From: a bacterium D16-56
GTDB lineage: Bacteria; Bacillota; Clostridia; Lachnospirales; Lachnospiraceae
Direction of reading: 5' to 3'
NCBI GenBank assembly: GCA_003611875.1
Contig: RAYY01000003.1
Span: forward strand, 1 to 64,000
DNA: 64,000 nt
Part shown: positions 34,464 through 42,213 of the stretch, piece after piece
Position numbering within the stretch: the stretch's first letter is position 1
Layout: every line of letters begins with the position of its first letter
Notes under the pieces: generated by a model
What the model was told of the DNA's origin: nothing
What the model saw: only the letters and a program-made list of their open reading frames with translations
Database searches by the model: none
Made by a program: the position numbers and the translations under genes

Positions 34464-35738
34464 TTAATCCAGAAATGTCACGGCTTTACATGGGGTCCGA
34501 TAATTATAGGGAGAAATAATAATACCTGTGGTGGAGTTGCTGGCATGAATCACTTGGCCTCCCCCTATGTATAATGCCACATGGTTAATATAGCTTCCGC
34601 TGGCATAAAACAGCAGATCTCCCGGCTGAGCCGCCTCAATGGCAATCTCCCGCCCATTGGCCGCCTGATCGCGGGAGCTGCGTCCCGTCGTGATTCCAAA
34701 ATTCGCGAACACACCCTGAGTAAATCCGGAACAATCTGTCCCATTTGTCAGGCTGCTTCCCCCGTAAACATAGGGATTTCCCAAAAACTGCTTGGCATAC
34801 GCCACAATCGCTGTTCTGGCAGCAGATGCTACTGCCGAGGAGCCAGGAGCAGGCCCCCCTGCGCCTCCGGGGCCAGATACCGGCGTTCCCGTACCTGCCT
34901 GTCCGGAAACCGGCGCTCCTGCGCCCCCAGGCGCCTGAATGACAGGCGCCGAGGTCTGCTGGGAATTATCACTTTGTTCCGGATTGGCTGCAATCAAAAT
35001 CTCCTGGCTTCCAGAGCCGGAATTTATATTCTCTGAACCTCCGGAGCCGGCATTCATATTTTCTGACTGTCGGGCAAGCTGCAGTGCCGCAATCGCATTA
35101 ACTGCCTCCTGCCTTCTCTGATTCTCCTCTGCCAGTCTCTGCCGTTCTTCCTCCAGGGAAACTGCCTGGTCAAACTCTACCTGGGTTTTGCAATAATCCA
35201 CAGACACATATCCCACCAGATCCGCATCAACCTCAACCTTATAAAACCCGCCTTCCTCTCCCTGCACCACATACCGTGCTCCCTGAGAAAGCACCGTCAG
35301 CACAGCGCTTTCCAGATTCGGCTGTTCCCGCAGGCGCAGGCTTTCCGTCTGAATGGTTACGAATTCCCGCCCAATCGACCGGGCTAACTGCTCTGCTGCC
35401 TCTCCGGTGATAAAATACTGTGCCTTTATATATCCTGTCACCGTGCCGGACTGGATCCGATACCAGGTTCCTCCTTCTCCCTGCACAGTCTCCTGTATCA
35501 CGGCGGCACAATTGTTATAAATTTTTCCTACAATCCGGCTGGATGTATTGGCCTGCTCCCGGATATTCACATAGTCCGTTACCTGAGACACCGCGATATT
35601 CGAATAATCTTCTTGGGCTGTCACAACCGTTACCGGATGAAGGACCTTTTCCACATCCGCATAGACAGAGATTGTGCCTGCCATAAAAATACAAAGAAAG
35701 CCTGCTGCCAGTACCCTCCAGTTCCTCCTCATTCGCAT
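34464..35738 (-). CDS. Secreted NlpC/P60 peptidoglycan hydrolase with two SH3-like domains
   Basis: A 424-residue exported protein. The signal peptide is about residues 1-27 (RNWRVLAAGFLCIFMAGTISVYA). Two bacterial SH3 domains follow (about 50-110 and 125-185), then a coiled-coil-like stretch (EEERQRLAEENQRRQE), a Gly/Ser/Pro-rich linker, and a C-terminal NlpC/P60 domain with Cys in NGTDCSGF, His in YINHVALYIGG, and VIHAS. It should cut peptide stems of peptidoglycan. An ATG two codons downstream has better spacing to the AAGGAGG site and may be the real start. It lies 8 bases after trxB. Confidence 0.9.
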   Translation of the reverse strand: MRMRRNWRVLAAGFLCIFMAGTISVYADVEKVLHPVTVVTAQEDYSNIAVSQVTDYVNIREQANTSSRIVGKIYNNCAAVIQETVQGEGGTWYRIQSGTVTGYIKAQYFITGEAAEQLARSIGREFVTIQTESLRLREQPNLESAVLTVLSQGARYVVQGEEGGFYKVEVDADLVGYVSVDYCKTQVEFDQAVSLEEERQRLAEENQRRQEAVNAIAALQLARQSENMNAGSGGSENINSGSGSQEILIAANPEQSDNSQQTSAPVIQAPGGAGAPVSGQAGTGTPVSGPGGAGGPAPGSSAVASAARTAIVAYAKQFLGNPYVYGGSSLTNGTDCSGFTQGVFANFGITTGRSSRDQAANGREIAIEAAQPGDLLFYASGSYINHVALYIGGGQVIHASNSTTGIIISPYNYRTPCKAVTFLD

Positions 35739-35746
35739 ATGCCTCC

Positions 35747-36775
35747 TTAGTATTCTGTCAGATAACGCTCTGCACTGGTTACTGCATTGGCCCCGTCTGC
35801 CGCCGCAGTCACGATCTGGCGAAGCTGCTTTGTGCGCACATCCCCTGCCGCAAAGATGCCGGGAACCCCAGTATCCCCGCTTTCGTCTGCCTGAATATAT
35901 CCATGATCCAACTCTAAAAGCCCCTCAAACGCCTGGCTGTTGGGAGTAATTCCCACTGCAATAAACACCCCGTCCACATCCAGCCGGGATTCCTCTCCGG
36001 TCTTAACATTCTTAACAGCCACACCGCTCACCCGCTGCTCTCCCAAGATTTCCTCCACCACACTGTCCCAGACCACGGTAACATTGTCCAGGGAAAACAG
36101 CTTTTCCTGTAAAACCTTAGCTCCCCGCAGCTCATTGCGGCGGTGGATCAGATATACATGACTGCACAGCCGGGACAGAAAAACAGCATCCTCCAATGCC
36201 ACATCCCCTCCCCCTACCACAGCAGTCACCTTCTTTTTATAAAATGCTCCGTCACAGGTGGCACAGTAGCTGATGCCCCGTCCGGCCAGCTCCTTTTCTC
36301 CCGGCACCTCCAGACTGCGGTGAGTCGCCCCAGAGGCAATGATCACCGTCTTTGCCATATAATCGCCCTTTTTGCCGATTACCCTTTTCCACACCAGCTT
36401 GGAAGACTGGCGCAGCTCGGCAGCCTGCAGCTCTCCCATCTCCCCCGGTTCCTCCTGAAATGACGGATCCTCTCCTGTATCCGGCTTCAGATTCGCGCCT
36501 GCATCTGTCTCCAGAACGATCCTCTGAACCTCATCCTCTGCAAATTCCGCCTCCAGCTGGTCCGCATGCTGCCGGAACTTCATTCCTAAATCAAACCCGT
36601 TTATCCCCGGCAGCCCCGGATAATTATCTACCTCATACGTATTCAATACCTGGCCGCCGCTCATGGCAGCTTTTTCCAATACTAATGTATTCAGCCTGGC
36701 CCGCTGGGCATAAATAGCCGCTGCCAGACCGGCAGGGCCGGAACCAATAATAATCAAGTCGTATTTATTTGTCAT
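35747..36775 (-). CDS. trxB: Thioredoxin reductase with an inserted acidic loop
   Basis: About 342 residues against a usual 305-320. It has the FAD motif IIIGSGPAGLAAA, the redox pair CATC (Cys171 and Cys174), the NADPH motif VVGGGDVALEDA and the C-terminal GIFAAGDVR. It reduces thioredoxin with NADPH. The extra length is an insertion at about residues 91-130, just before the KTVIIASGATHR strand, rich in Glu, Pro and Gly. The ATG at 36775 was chosen; a TTG six codons upstream is possible. It is followed at 8 bases by the NlpC/P60 gene. Confidence 0.92.
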   Translation of the reverse strand: MTNKYDLIIIGSGPAGLAAAIYAQRARLNTLVLEKAAMSGGQVLNTYEVDNYPGLPGINGFDLGMKFRQHADQLEAEFAEDEVQRIVLETDAGANLKPDTGEDPSFQEEPGEMGELQAAELRQSSKLVWKRVIGKKGDYMAKTVIIASGATHRSLEVPGEKELAGRGISYCATCDGAFYKKKVTAVVGGGDVALEDAVFLSRLCSHVYLIHRRNELRGAKVLQEKLFSLDNVTVVWDSVVEEILGEQRVSGVAVKNVKTGEESRLDVDGVFIAVGITPNSQAFEGLLELDHGYIQADESGDTGVPGIFAAGDVRTKQLRQIVTAAADGANAVTSAERYLTEY

Positions 36776-36813
36776 TCCATACTCCGTTTCCAAGTCTTAC
36801 CTTTTTAGTGTTA

Positions 36814-36822
36814 AGTATATCA
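36814..36822 (-). promoter_or_regulatory. Extended -10 promoter for trxB
   Basis: On the minus strand the sequence TGATATACT combines an extended -10 TGn with TATACT, about 40 bases ahead of the trxB start. No good -35 box accompanies it, which fits an extended -10 promoter. Confidence 0.45.
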
Positions 36823-36912
36823 TAACTTTTTTTAAAGATACATACTCTTCCGTAAATTGTAATGGTTTTGTAAAATCTATGAAAACCTGGAACAAAAATC
36901 CTGTCATTTCTC

Positions 36913-38169
36913 TTACTTTTTGCCTGTTCTTTTTTTCCTCTTTGTATCTTGTGTTGTAAATCCTTCTATTTTGGCAAAGAAAAACATGCTCAAGCTTGCC
37001 TGAACGGATGGTTTTCCCTTTTTTTGATTTTTCAAACCTCTTTTGAGATAATTTCCTTTTTTAGAACGCTTTTTCCTCTTAGGGAAATTTTTTTTGGAAG
37101 AACCATTTGACTCATGGAAATATCGGTTTGCCTGAATCCCCCTCTCCCCTTGTATACGGATCTCCTCTTGAACGTCACTTTCCCTTTGAATGTCACTGTC
37201 CTCAAAAATATCACCCACCTCTGGAATATTCTTCATCCTCCCGATTCCATCTTCTCTCCCTAAATCGGCCTTCTCCTGCCATACCAGCGCCCCTTTTTCA
37301 TCCGTCTCCAGGCACATGCTCCCCTCAAACATGCTTCCATCCTCCGTCACCCGATACAGCTCATCCTTCCAAACTACCCACTGATTTCTGGCCATGGCTC
37401 CATTTTCATTGAGATAATACCATTTTCCGCTGTCATCTGTCTTCCAATTGCTGTATACCATCATTCCTGCTCCGTCAAACCAGTACCAATCCTCCCCATC
37501 TTGATACCAGTCATTACGTACCGGTTCGCCTGTATTCCCAAGATAAAACCGCCATCCGCCTTCCTCCTGAACCCACCCGGATTTTTTCTCTGGTATAGGA
37601 TTTATCACATTATAATATAAGGCAATGGTTTTGGCCTCAGCTTTTGCAAGCCGGTCAATATTATCTTCATTAAGCAGCCATCTCACAATCTGTGTATTGG
37701 TGTGAAAAGAATGCTCCAGAATCAATCCTGGAGTACCTACTGCTGTGGCTCCTCTAAGAACCCCATAATAATCTCCATTTTTTCCCCGCCTGTGTTCAAT
37801 CCTGGCCGGTTGTCTGGTTCCTATAACCTGCTCCACACACTGAGCCAGATCCATGCCTATTCCATCTGCGCTCCCATTAATTGCACAATATGCCGCCGGA
37901 TAATCTATTGAATCATTCACAATTGTCCCTACTGCATTGGTGTGATCTGATATAAATAATGCACATCCCTTTGACGCTGCCCCCCGGCTGTAAAGTCCTC
38001 TGTCACTGCTTTGATCCGACCTTGTCGTAATCACCTCAATCCCATATTCCTCCAAATACTTTTTCTGCAAAAGATGCAGCTTCCAGGTAAAATCCGACTC
38101 ATAATACCTGCTGTCTGCCGGACTTTGGTTGTACTTGCCGTAATGACCTGCATCTATACAAATCTTCAT
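36913..38169 (-). CDS. N-acetylmuramoyl-L-alanine amidase with wall-binding repeats and basic tail
   Basis: A 418-residue protein. Residues 1-190 are an amidase-3 type zinc domain with IDAGHYG, FISDHTNA and LILEHSFHTN supplying the metal ligands. Residues about 200-285 hold three to four choline/glucan-binding-type repeats (DWYQDGEDWYWFDGAG and GKWYYLNENGAM). The last 120 residues pass from an acidic stretch to a strongly basic Lys/Arg tail. There is no signal peptide; the catalytic domain begins at residue 2. That layout is common in phage endolysins, but no other phage genes are near. It may be released by lysis or by an unconventional route. Confidence 0.85.
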   Translation of the reverse strand: MKICIDAGHYGKYNQSPADSRYYESDFTWKLHLLQKKYLEEYGIEVITTRSDQSSDRGLYSRGAASKGCALFISDHTNAVGTIVNDSIDYPAAYCAINGSADGIGMDLAQCVEQVIGTRQPARIEHRRGKNGDYYGVLRGATAVGTPGLILEHSFHTNTQIVRWLLNEDNIDRLAKAEAKTIALYYNVINPIPEKKSGWVQEEGGWRFYLGNTGEPVRNDWYQDGEDWYWFDGAGMMVYSNWKTDDSGKWYYLNENGAMARNQWVVWKDELYRVTEDGSMFEGSMCLETDEKGALVWQEKADLGREDGIGRMKNIPEVGDIFEDSDIQRESDVQEEIRIQGERGIQANRYFHESNGSSKKNFPKRKKRSKKGNYLKRGLKNQKKGKPSVQASLSMFFFAKIEGFTTQDTKRKKRTGKK

Positions 38170-38294
38170 AACTGCAATCTCCTTTTTAAGACAATGCTGC
38201 CTTACAGGATCTTCCTTGTTCCTTTTCAGGCATACCTTACCATATGAAAAAAAATGACAGGTTGTTCCAAAACCTTTTTTTCATTTGTAAAATG

Positions 38295-38303
38295 TGGTAT
38301 AAT
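38295..38303 (+). promoter_or_regulatory. Extended -10 promoter for the SDR gene, with structured leader
   Basis: TGGTATAAT is a full extended -10. The leader of about 100 bases that follows contains two small hairpins, GCACAC/GTGTGC (38311-38326) and CACC/GGTG (about 38334-38350), before the AGGAG ribosome site. Confidence 0.55.
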
Positions 38304-38410
38304 TAAGGAAGCACACTGATGTGTGCGCAAAACATCACCCTGACAGGTGGTGACATTCTATAATAGGGAAAACAGCATTGTATGAAAGACATTAGACAGG
38401 AGATGATTTT

Positions 38411-39142
38411 ATGGCAAGAAAAACCGTTCTTGTAACAGGCGCTTCCCGGGGAATCGGGAAAGCCATTGCAGTAAAATTTGCAAAAAAAGGATACAATGTT
38501 ATCATCAACTGCGCCCACCGGGAGGCAGAGCTTTTGCAGGCACAGAAAGAGATTGAAAACTATCAGGTAAACTGCACTGCCTTTTTAGGAGACATGGGAA
38601 ACTTAGAAACCTGTGAAAATCTGTTCCACATCATTCGTAAACAGTACGGTACCTTGGATGTGCTGATCAACAACGCAGGCATTGCCTATATCGGTCTTTT
38701 ACAGGATATGTCTTCAGCTGACTGGGAACGGATTTTGAACACGAACTTAACCTCTGTCTTTAACTGCTGTAAGCTTGCCATTCCTATGATGCTGTCAGCA
38801 GGACAGGGCAAGATTATTAATATTTCCTCTGTATGGGGCAATGTAGGAGCTTCCTGTGAAGCGGCCTATTCTGCCACAAAAGGCGGCATCAATGCTCTTA
38901 CTAAAGCTCTTGCAAAGGAGTTGGCACCCAGCAACATTCAGGTAAACGCTGTGGCCTGCGGCGCCATTGACACAGAAATGAACCGTTGGATGGAAGAAGA
39001 TGAACTGATCGGCCTGGTAGACGAAATCCCTGCCGGACGCTTAGGCAAAGCAGAGGAAGTGGCGGATCTGGTCTATCATTTAGGCTACAAAAATGCTTAT
39101 CTGACCGGACAGGTGATCGGACTGGATGGCGGATGGACTTAA
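38411..39142 (+). CDS. Short-chain dehydrogenase/reductase (FabG-like)
   Basis: A 243-residue classical SDR. It has the cofactor motif VTGASRGIGKAIA, the structural NNAG, and the catalytic Ser, Tyr and Lys in ISSVWGNVGASCEAAYSATKGG. It resembles FabG/YmfI-type 3-oxoacyl reductases but lies outside any fatty-acid operon, so the substrate is open. The start follows an AGGAG site. It is a single-gene transcript with an extended -10 promoter and a hairpin downstream. Confidence 0.88.
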   Translation: MARKTVLVTGASRGIGKAIAVKFAKKGYNVIINCAHREAELLQAQKEIENYQVNCTAFLGDMGNLETCENLFHIIRKQYGTLDVLINNAGIAYIGLLQDMSSADWERILNTNLTSVFNCCKLAIPMMLSAGQGKIINISSVWGNVGASCEAAYSATKGGINALTKALAKELAPSNIQVNAVACGAIDTEMNRWMEEDELIGLVDEIPAGRLGKAEEVADLVYHLGYKNAYLTGQVIGLDGGWT

Positions 39143-39207
39143 AGCCGAACTACAATGTGAAGCCATCCGATCCATTTTATATCAATATATATTCCAACAT
39201 AAAAAAC

Positions 39208-39303
39208 GGGCCGTCGCAAATCTGGCAATGCTGCAATGTAAGGCCGTTATCTGAAAAATACAGATACCTTTCATTATAGAAATATGCCGTTTTGCGACAG
39301 CCC
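39208..39303. repeat. Inverted repeat with 13-bp arms, likely two-way terminator or MITE-like element
   Basis: GGGCCGTCGCAAA (39208-39220) pairs with TTTGCGACAGCCC (39291-39303) with one mismatch. T runs follow on both strands (AAAAAA on the left, TTTT on the right), and an inner stem TATCTG/CAGATA lies near 39249-39267. It separates the convergent SDR and small secreted-protein genes. A terminator is the simplest reading; the long 70-base loop also fits a miniature element. Confidence 0.55.
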
Positions 39304-39320
39304 CTTTTGGGATTTTCTGT

Positions 39321-39536
39321 CTATCTATATTTTATGTAAATCTCCTTCCGAGTATAATAATAGGGATTTTCTTCATTTACTCCCTGTAATTCCATCTTTG
39401 TATAATCATCTGCTATACTGTCAAAATTGCTCTTTTTATGTATGAGTAACTCCAAAGAAATCTTGTTATATCCGTTTTCCTTATAAAAATGCATTATCAT
39501 CTCTGCCGTGTAAGAACCATGCTCTTGTGTGTACCG
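39321..39536 (-). pseudogene. Open continuation of the small secreted protein past an in-frame TAG
   Basis: After the TAG at 39537-39539 the same frame stays open for 72 codons to a second TAG at 39321. It encodes a plausible protein segment (RYTQEHGSYTAEMIMHFYKE, later YYYTRKEIYIKYR). No ribosome site or start precedes it. The simplest view is one gene of about 160 codons broken by a TGG-to-TAG type change. Confidence 0.6.
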
Positions 39537-39803
39537 CTATCCATCCACTCCATCATGATGCCAGCCTGCTTTCATGGCTTTATTGGAATCATCAAAATAA
39601 TACCAATCCTCATTGCTATCTACATACCAGCCAGAATACTGATTTCCCTGTGAATCAGTCAGATAAATTGCCCCCCCCCGGTCCACAACCGTTCCTTCTG
39701 GTAATGCCTGACCTGCAGCATAGGCAAAACTGCTTCCGGTAAATGCCACGGCAGCAGATAAAGATGCTGCAGTCAGCCTTTTCATTAACCTTTTGTTACT
39801 CAT
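39537..39803 (-). CDS. Small secreted wall-binding-repeat protein, probably truncated
   Basis: An 88-residue protein with a signal peptide (about 1-30, LTAASLSAAVAFTGSSFAYA) and one to two aromatic wall-binding repeats (QYSGWYVDSNEDWYYFDDSN, MKAGWHH). It ends abruptly at TAG in the middle of a repeat, and the same frame continues open for 72 codons. A run of nine G (9 C on the plus strand, 39671-39679) early in the gene is a possible slippage site. It is likely a broken or phase-variable surface protein, related in style to the repeats of the amidase at 36.9 kb. Confidence 0.65.
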   Translation of the reverse strand: MSNKRLMKRLTAASLSAAVAFTGSSFAYAAGQALPEGTVVDRGGAIYLTDSQGNQYSGWYVDSNEDWYYFDDSNKAMKAGWHHDGVDG

Positions 39804-39848
39804 TAAATGTACTCCTCTCTAAACTTATTTTTCATGATAAGCATATTC

Positions 39849-40349
39849 TTAAAACCTCCGTATCTGATCCTCCCCGTCATCCGTATTCTCAATCTTTCTG
39901 ATGATCACATAATAGCTGTAGGCATCATTGGCCTTTACCAGCACCCGGTCTCCTACCTTCCTGTGCAGAACCGCTTTCCCAAGAGGAGACTCTGTACTAA
40001 TCATATGATTCATAGAGTTTCCTCGTATACTTGTAACCAGCTTATAGGTTTCCTCCTCGTCATCATCCTCCATATACAAGGTCACCGTATTATTCAGACC
40101 AACCTCATCCTCCTTTGATTCCTCAGAAATAAGAACCGCGTTTTTCAACATATTCTCCAGATACCGAATCCGGCTTTCATTCTGGTTTTTCTCCCGTTTA
40201 GCTGCGTGATACTCAAAGTTCTCGCTTAAATCCCCATGCGCCCGGGCTTCTTTCACAGCCTCCAGACAGTCCTTTCGCACTACCAGCTTCCGATGTTCGA
40301 TTTCTTCCTGAATCTTCCTCACATCACTCTTTGTCAGCTTCTCCCGCAT
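39849..40349 (-). CDS. GreA/GreB-family transcription elongation factor
   Basis: About 166 residues. The N-terminal coiled coil includes the conserved ARAHGDLSENFEYHAAKREK, whose acidic residues at the tip enter the RNA polymerase channel, and a C-terminal FKBP-like domain follows (ESPLGKAVLHRKVGDRV). It rescues backtracked polymerase by stimulating transcript cleavage. The ATG at 40349 follows AAAGGAG; 16 more residues upstream are not supported. The C-terminal end is slightly longer than usual. Confidence 0.85.
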   Translation of the reverse strand: MREKLTKSDVRKIQEEIEHRKLVVRKDCLEAVKEARAHGDLSENFEYHAAKREKNQNESRIRYLENMLKNAVLISEESKEDEVGLNNTVTLYMEDDDEEETYKLVTSIRGNSMNHMISTESPLGKAVLHRKVGDRVLVKANDAYSYYVIIRKIENTDDGEDQIRRF

Positions 40350-40584
40350 ATACTCCTTTTCTCCTCTCCACTTACCCTTAAGTCCATCCCCAGGCATGAT
40401 TTCCCTGCATCTTTATCCCTCTCGGCATATCACCTATTTTATCTTCTTCCCACCTCTTTTTCAAGCTGTTTCCATTTTTTGTCAGTAAAATTCCTAAAAA
40501 TCAACCAATACTATATAAGGCAGCAAAATCATCCCCAATACTAGGAAACCACCAAAACATCAAAAAGGAGGAACCTTTTCACTC

Positions 40585-41673
40585 ATGAGACTTTTAAAGC
40601 AAAAAAACTTTTTAAAACCGAAAAACACAGACAAACCAATGAATGGCCCTTCACGATGTTTTGTCTCCATCTTTGCTATGTCCCTCTTTTTGTCTGCTGC
40701 CTTTCTCCTGGCTGGCTGCAGCGCTGCTTCTCACAAAAGGATAATCAGAATCGGCCATAACCAGTCCACCAGCCATCCGACCCACATTGCCCTGACTGCC
40801 TTCCAGGATTACATCCATCAAAATCTGGGGGATCGTTATGTGGTGGAAGTCTATCCCAGTGAACTTTTAGGTTCCCAGACAGACATGGTACAGCTTACCC
40901 AGACAGGAGCCATTGACTACTGTATTGCCAGCAATGCCATCTTAGAAACCTTCAGCAAAAATTATGAGATCTTCAATCTCCCTTACCTGTTTGCCAGCAC
41001 AGAATCCTACCATCACGCTATGGATGATTCTTCTTTGACAGCTCCGATCTTTACTGCAACAGAAAAAGCCGGTTTTACTGCTGTCACCTGGCTCGATGCA
41101 GGTACCCGGAATTTTTATACGGTTAACAAGCCCATCCAAAGCCCTGCCGATTTAAAGGGCTTAAAAATCCGTGTCCAGCAATCTCCCACCAATATTGAAA
41201 TGATGCGCCTCTTAGGCGGCTCTGCCACTCCCATGGGCTTTGGCGATGTCTATACGGCACTTCAGTCTAACATCATCGACGGCGCCGAAAACAATGAGAT
41301 GGCGCTGACGGACAACGGACATGGAGATGTGTGCAAATATTACTCCTATGACATGCATCAAATGGTCCCGGATATTCTGATCGGAAACAACGTCTTTATC
41401 GAAAGTCTCACAGATGAGGAGCGTATGATCTTTGAGGAAGGCTACCGCCTGGTAAATCAGGTACAGCGTCAGGAATGGGTAAACGCAGTCAGTGCAGCCA
41501 TAGAAAAAGCCGCCAATCAGCAGAAGGTGCAATTTCTGTATCCGGATCAGGCTCCCTTTGTGAATGCCTGCTCTCCTCTCCATCAATCCGTATTAGAGAA
41601 CAACCCTGCCATCCGCCCCATCTACGACGTGATTCAGGAATACAACAAGCAATACCCAACCACTACAGAATAG
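40585..41673 (+). CDS. TRAP transporter solute-binding lipoprotein, DctP family
   Basis: A 362-residue protein with an unusually long N-terminus, then a membrane segment ending in a lipobox (LLAGC, Cys45), so it is membrane-anchored outside. The DctP domain shows GLKIRVQQSPTNIEMMRLLG, where the arginine binds the ligand carboxylate, and DVYTALQSNIIDGAENN. That last motif is common in binding proteins for sugar acids such as uronates and diketogulonate. It is the first gene of a dctPQM set. Ribosome site GGAGG lies a little far (13 bases) from the ATG. Confidence 0.88.
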   Translation: MRLLKQKNFLKPKNTDKPMNGPSRCFVSIFAMSLFLSAAFLLAGCSAASHKRIIRIGHNQSTSHPTHIALTAFQDYIHQNLGDRYVVEVYPSELLGSQTDMVQLTQTGAIDYCIASNAILETFSKNYEIFNLPYLFASTESYHHAMDDSSLTAPIFTATEKAGFTAVTWLDAGTRNFYTVNKPIQSPADLKGLKIRVQQSPTNIEMMRLLGGSATPMGFGDVYTALQSNIIDGAENNEMALTDNGHGDVCKYYSYDMHQMVPDILIGNNVFIESLTDEERMIFEEGYRLVNQVQRQEWVNAVSAAIEKAANQQKVQFLYPDQAPFVNACSPLHQSVLENNPAIRPIYDVIQEYNKQYPTTTE

Positions 41674-41682
41674 GAGGTCTGT

Positions 41683-42210
41683 ATGAATCCCCTAAGAAAG
41701 CTTTTAAACCAAGTTTTACATGTACTGGCAGGCGGCAGCTTCCTGGCCATGACTGCTCTGACCTGCTGGCAGGTTCTGACCCGCTATGTCCTGAAAAATC
41801 CATCCTCCTGGTCTGAGGAGCTGGTATCCTATTTATTTGCCTGGATGGCTCTTTTAGGAGCTTCCCTGGTAGCAGGCGAACGAGGCCACATGAACATTCC
41901 CCTTCTTATGGACCGGATGGGACCTGCGGCCAGAAAATCCCTGGCCGTCTTTTCGGAGATTGTGGCCTGTCTCTTTGCCGGAATCATTCTGGTATTCGGA
42001 GGCATCCAAATTACCAGTCTGGCCATGGGACAGATGACCTCCTCCCTGGGGATTGCTATCGGTATCTTTTACATTGTACTTCCCTTAAGCGGCATTTTAA
42101 ATATCATTTACACTATTTTAAATATTGTGGAAATTCTCACAGGAAAAATCAGCTTAGACCCTGTCAACGAGACCATCCAAAATGCTCAAAAGATCGGAAA
42201 GGAGGCATAA
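41683..42210 (+). CDS. TRAP transporter small permease, DctQ family
   Basis: A 175-residue protein with four membrane segments. TCWQVLTRYVLKNPSSWSEEL is the typical DctQ signature after the first segment. It forms the transporter core with the large subunit encoded next. It lies 9 bases after the binding-protein gene, with AGGAGG ahead of the start. Confidence 0.88.
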   Translation: MNPLRKLLNQVLHVLAGGSFLAMTALTCWQVLTRYVLKNPSSWSEELVSYLFAWMALLGASLVAGERGHMNIPLLMDRMGPAARKSLAVFSEIVACLFAGIILVFGGIQITSLAMGQMTSSLGIAIGIFYIVLPLSGILNIIYTILNIVEILTGKISLDPVNETIQNAQKIGKEA

Positions 42211-42213
42211 TTT

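Noticed and set aside
36913-38169. Prophage fragment suggested by the endolysin-like amidase
   Set aside because: No holin, tail, integrase or other phage genes lie nearby; neighbours are trxB and an SDR. A lone or domesticated amidase is the better call.
38244-38281. A-run and T-run flanked small hairpin between the divergent amidase and SDR genes
   Set aside because: The stem is only five base pairs and lies between divergent starts, where a terminator makes little sense. Probably chance in AT-rich DNA.
40479-40584. Possible promoter and operator copy upstream of the first dctP
   Set aside because: No -35/-10 pair with acceptable spacing was found, and the best match to the 17-bp operator is only 11 of 17 positions.
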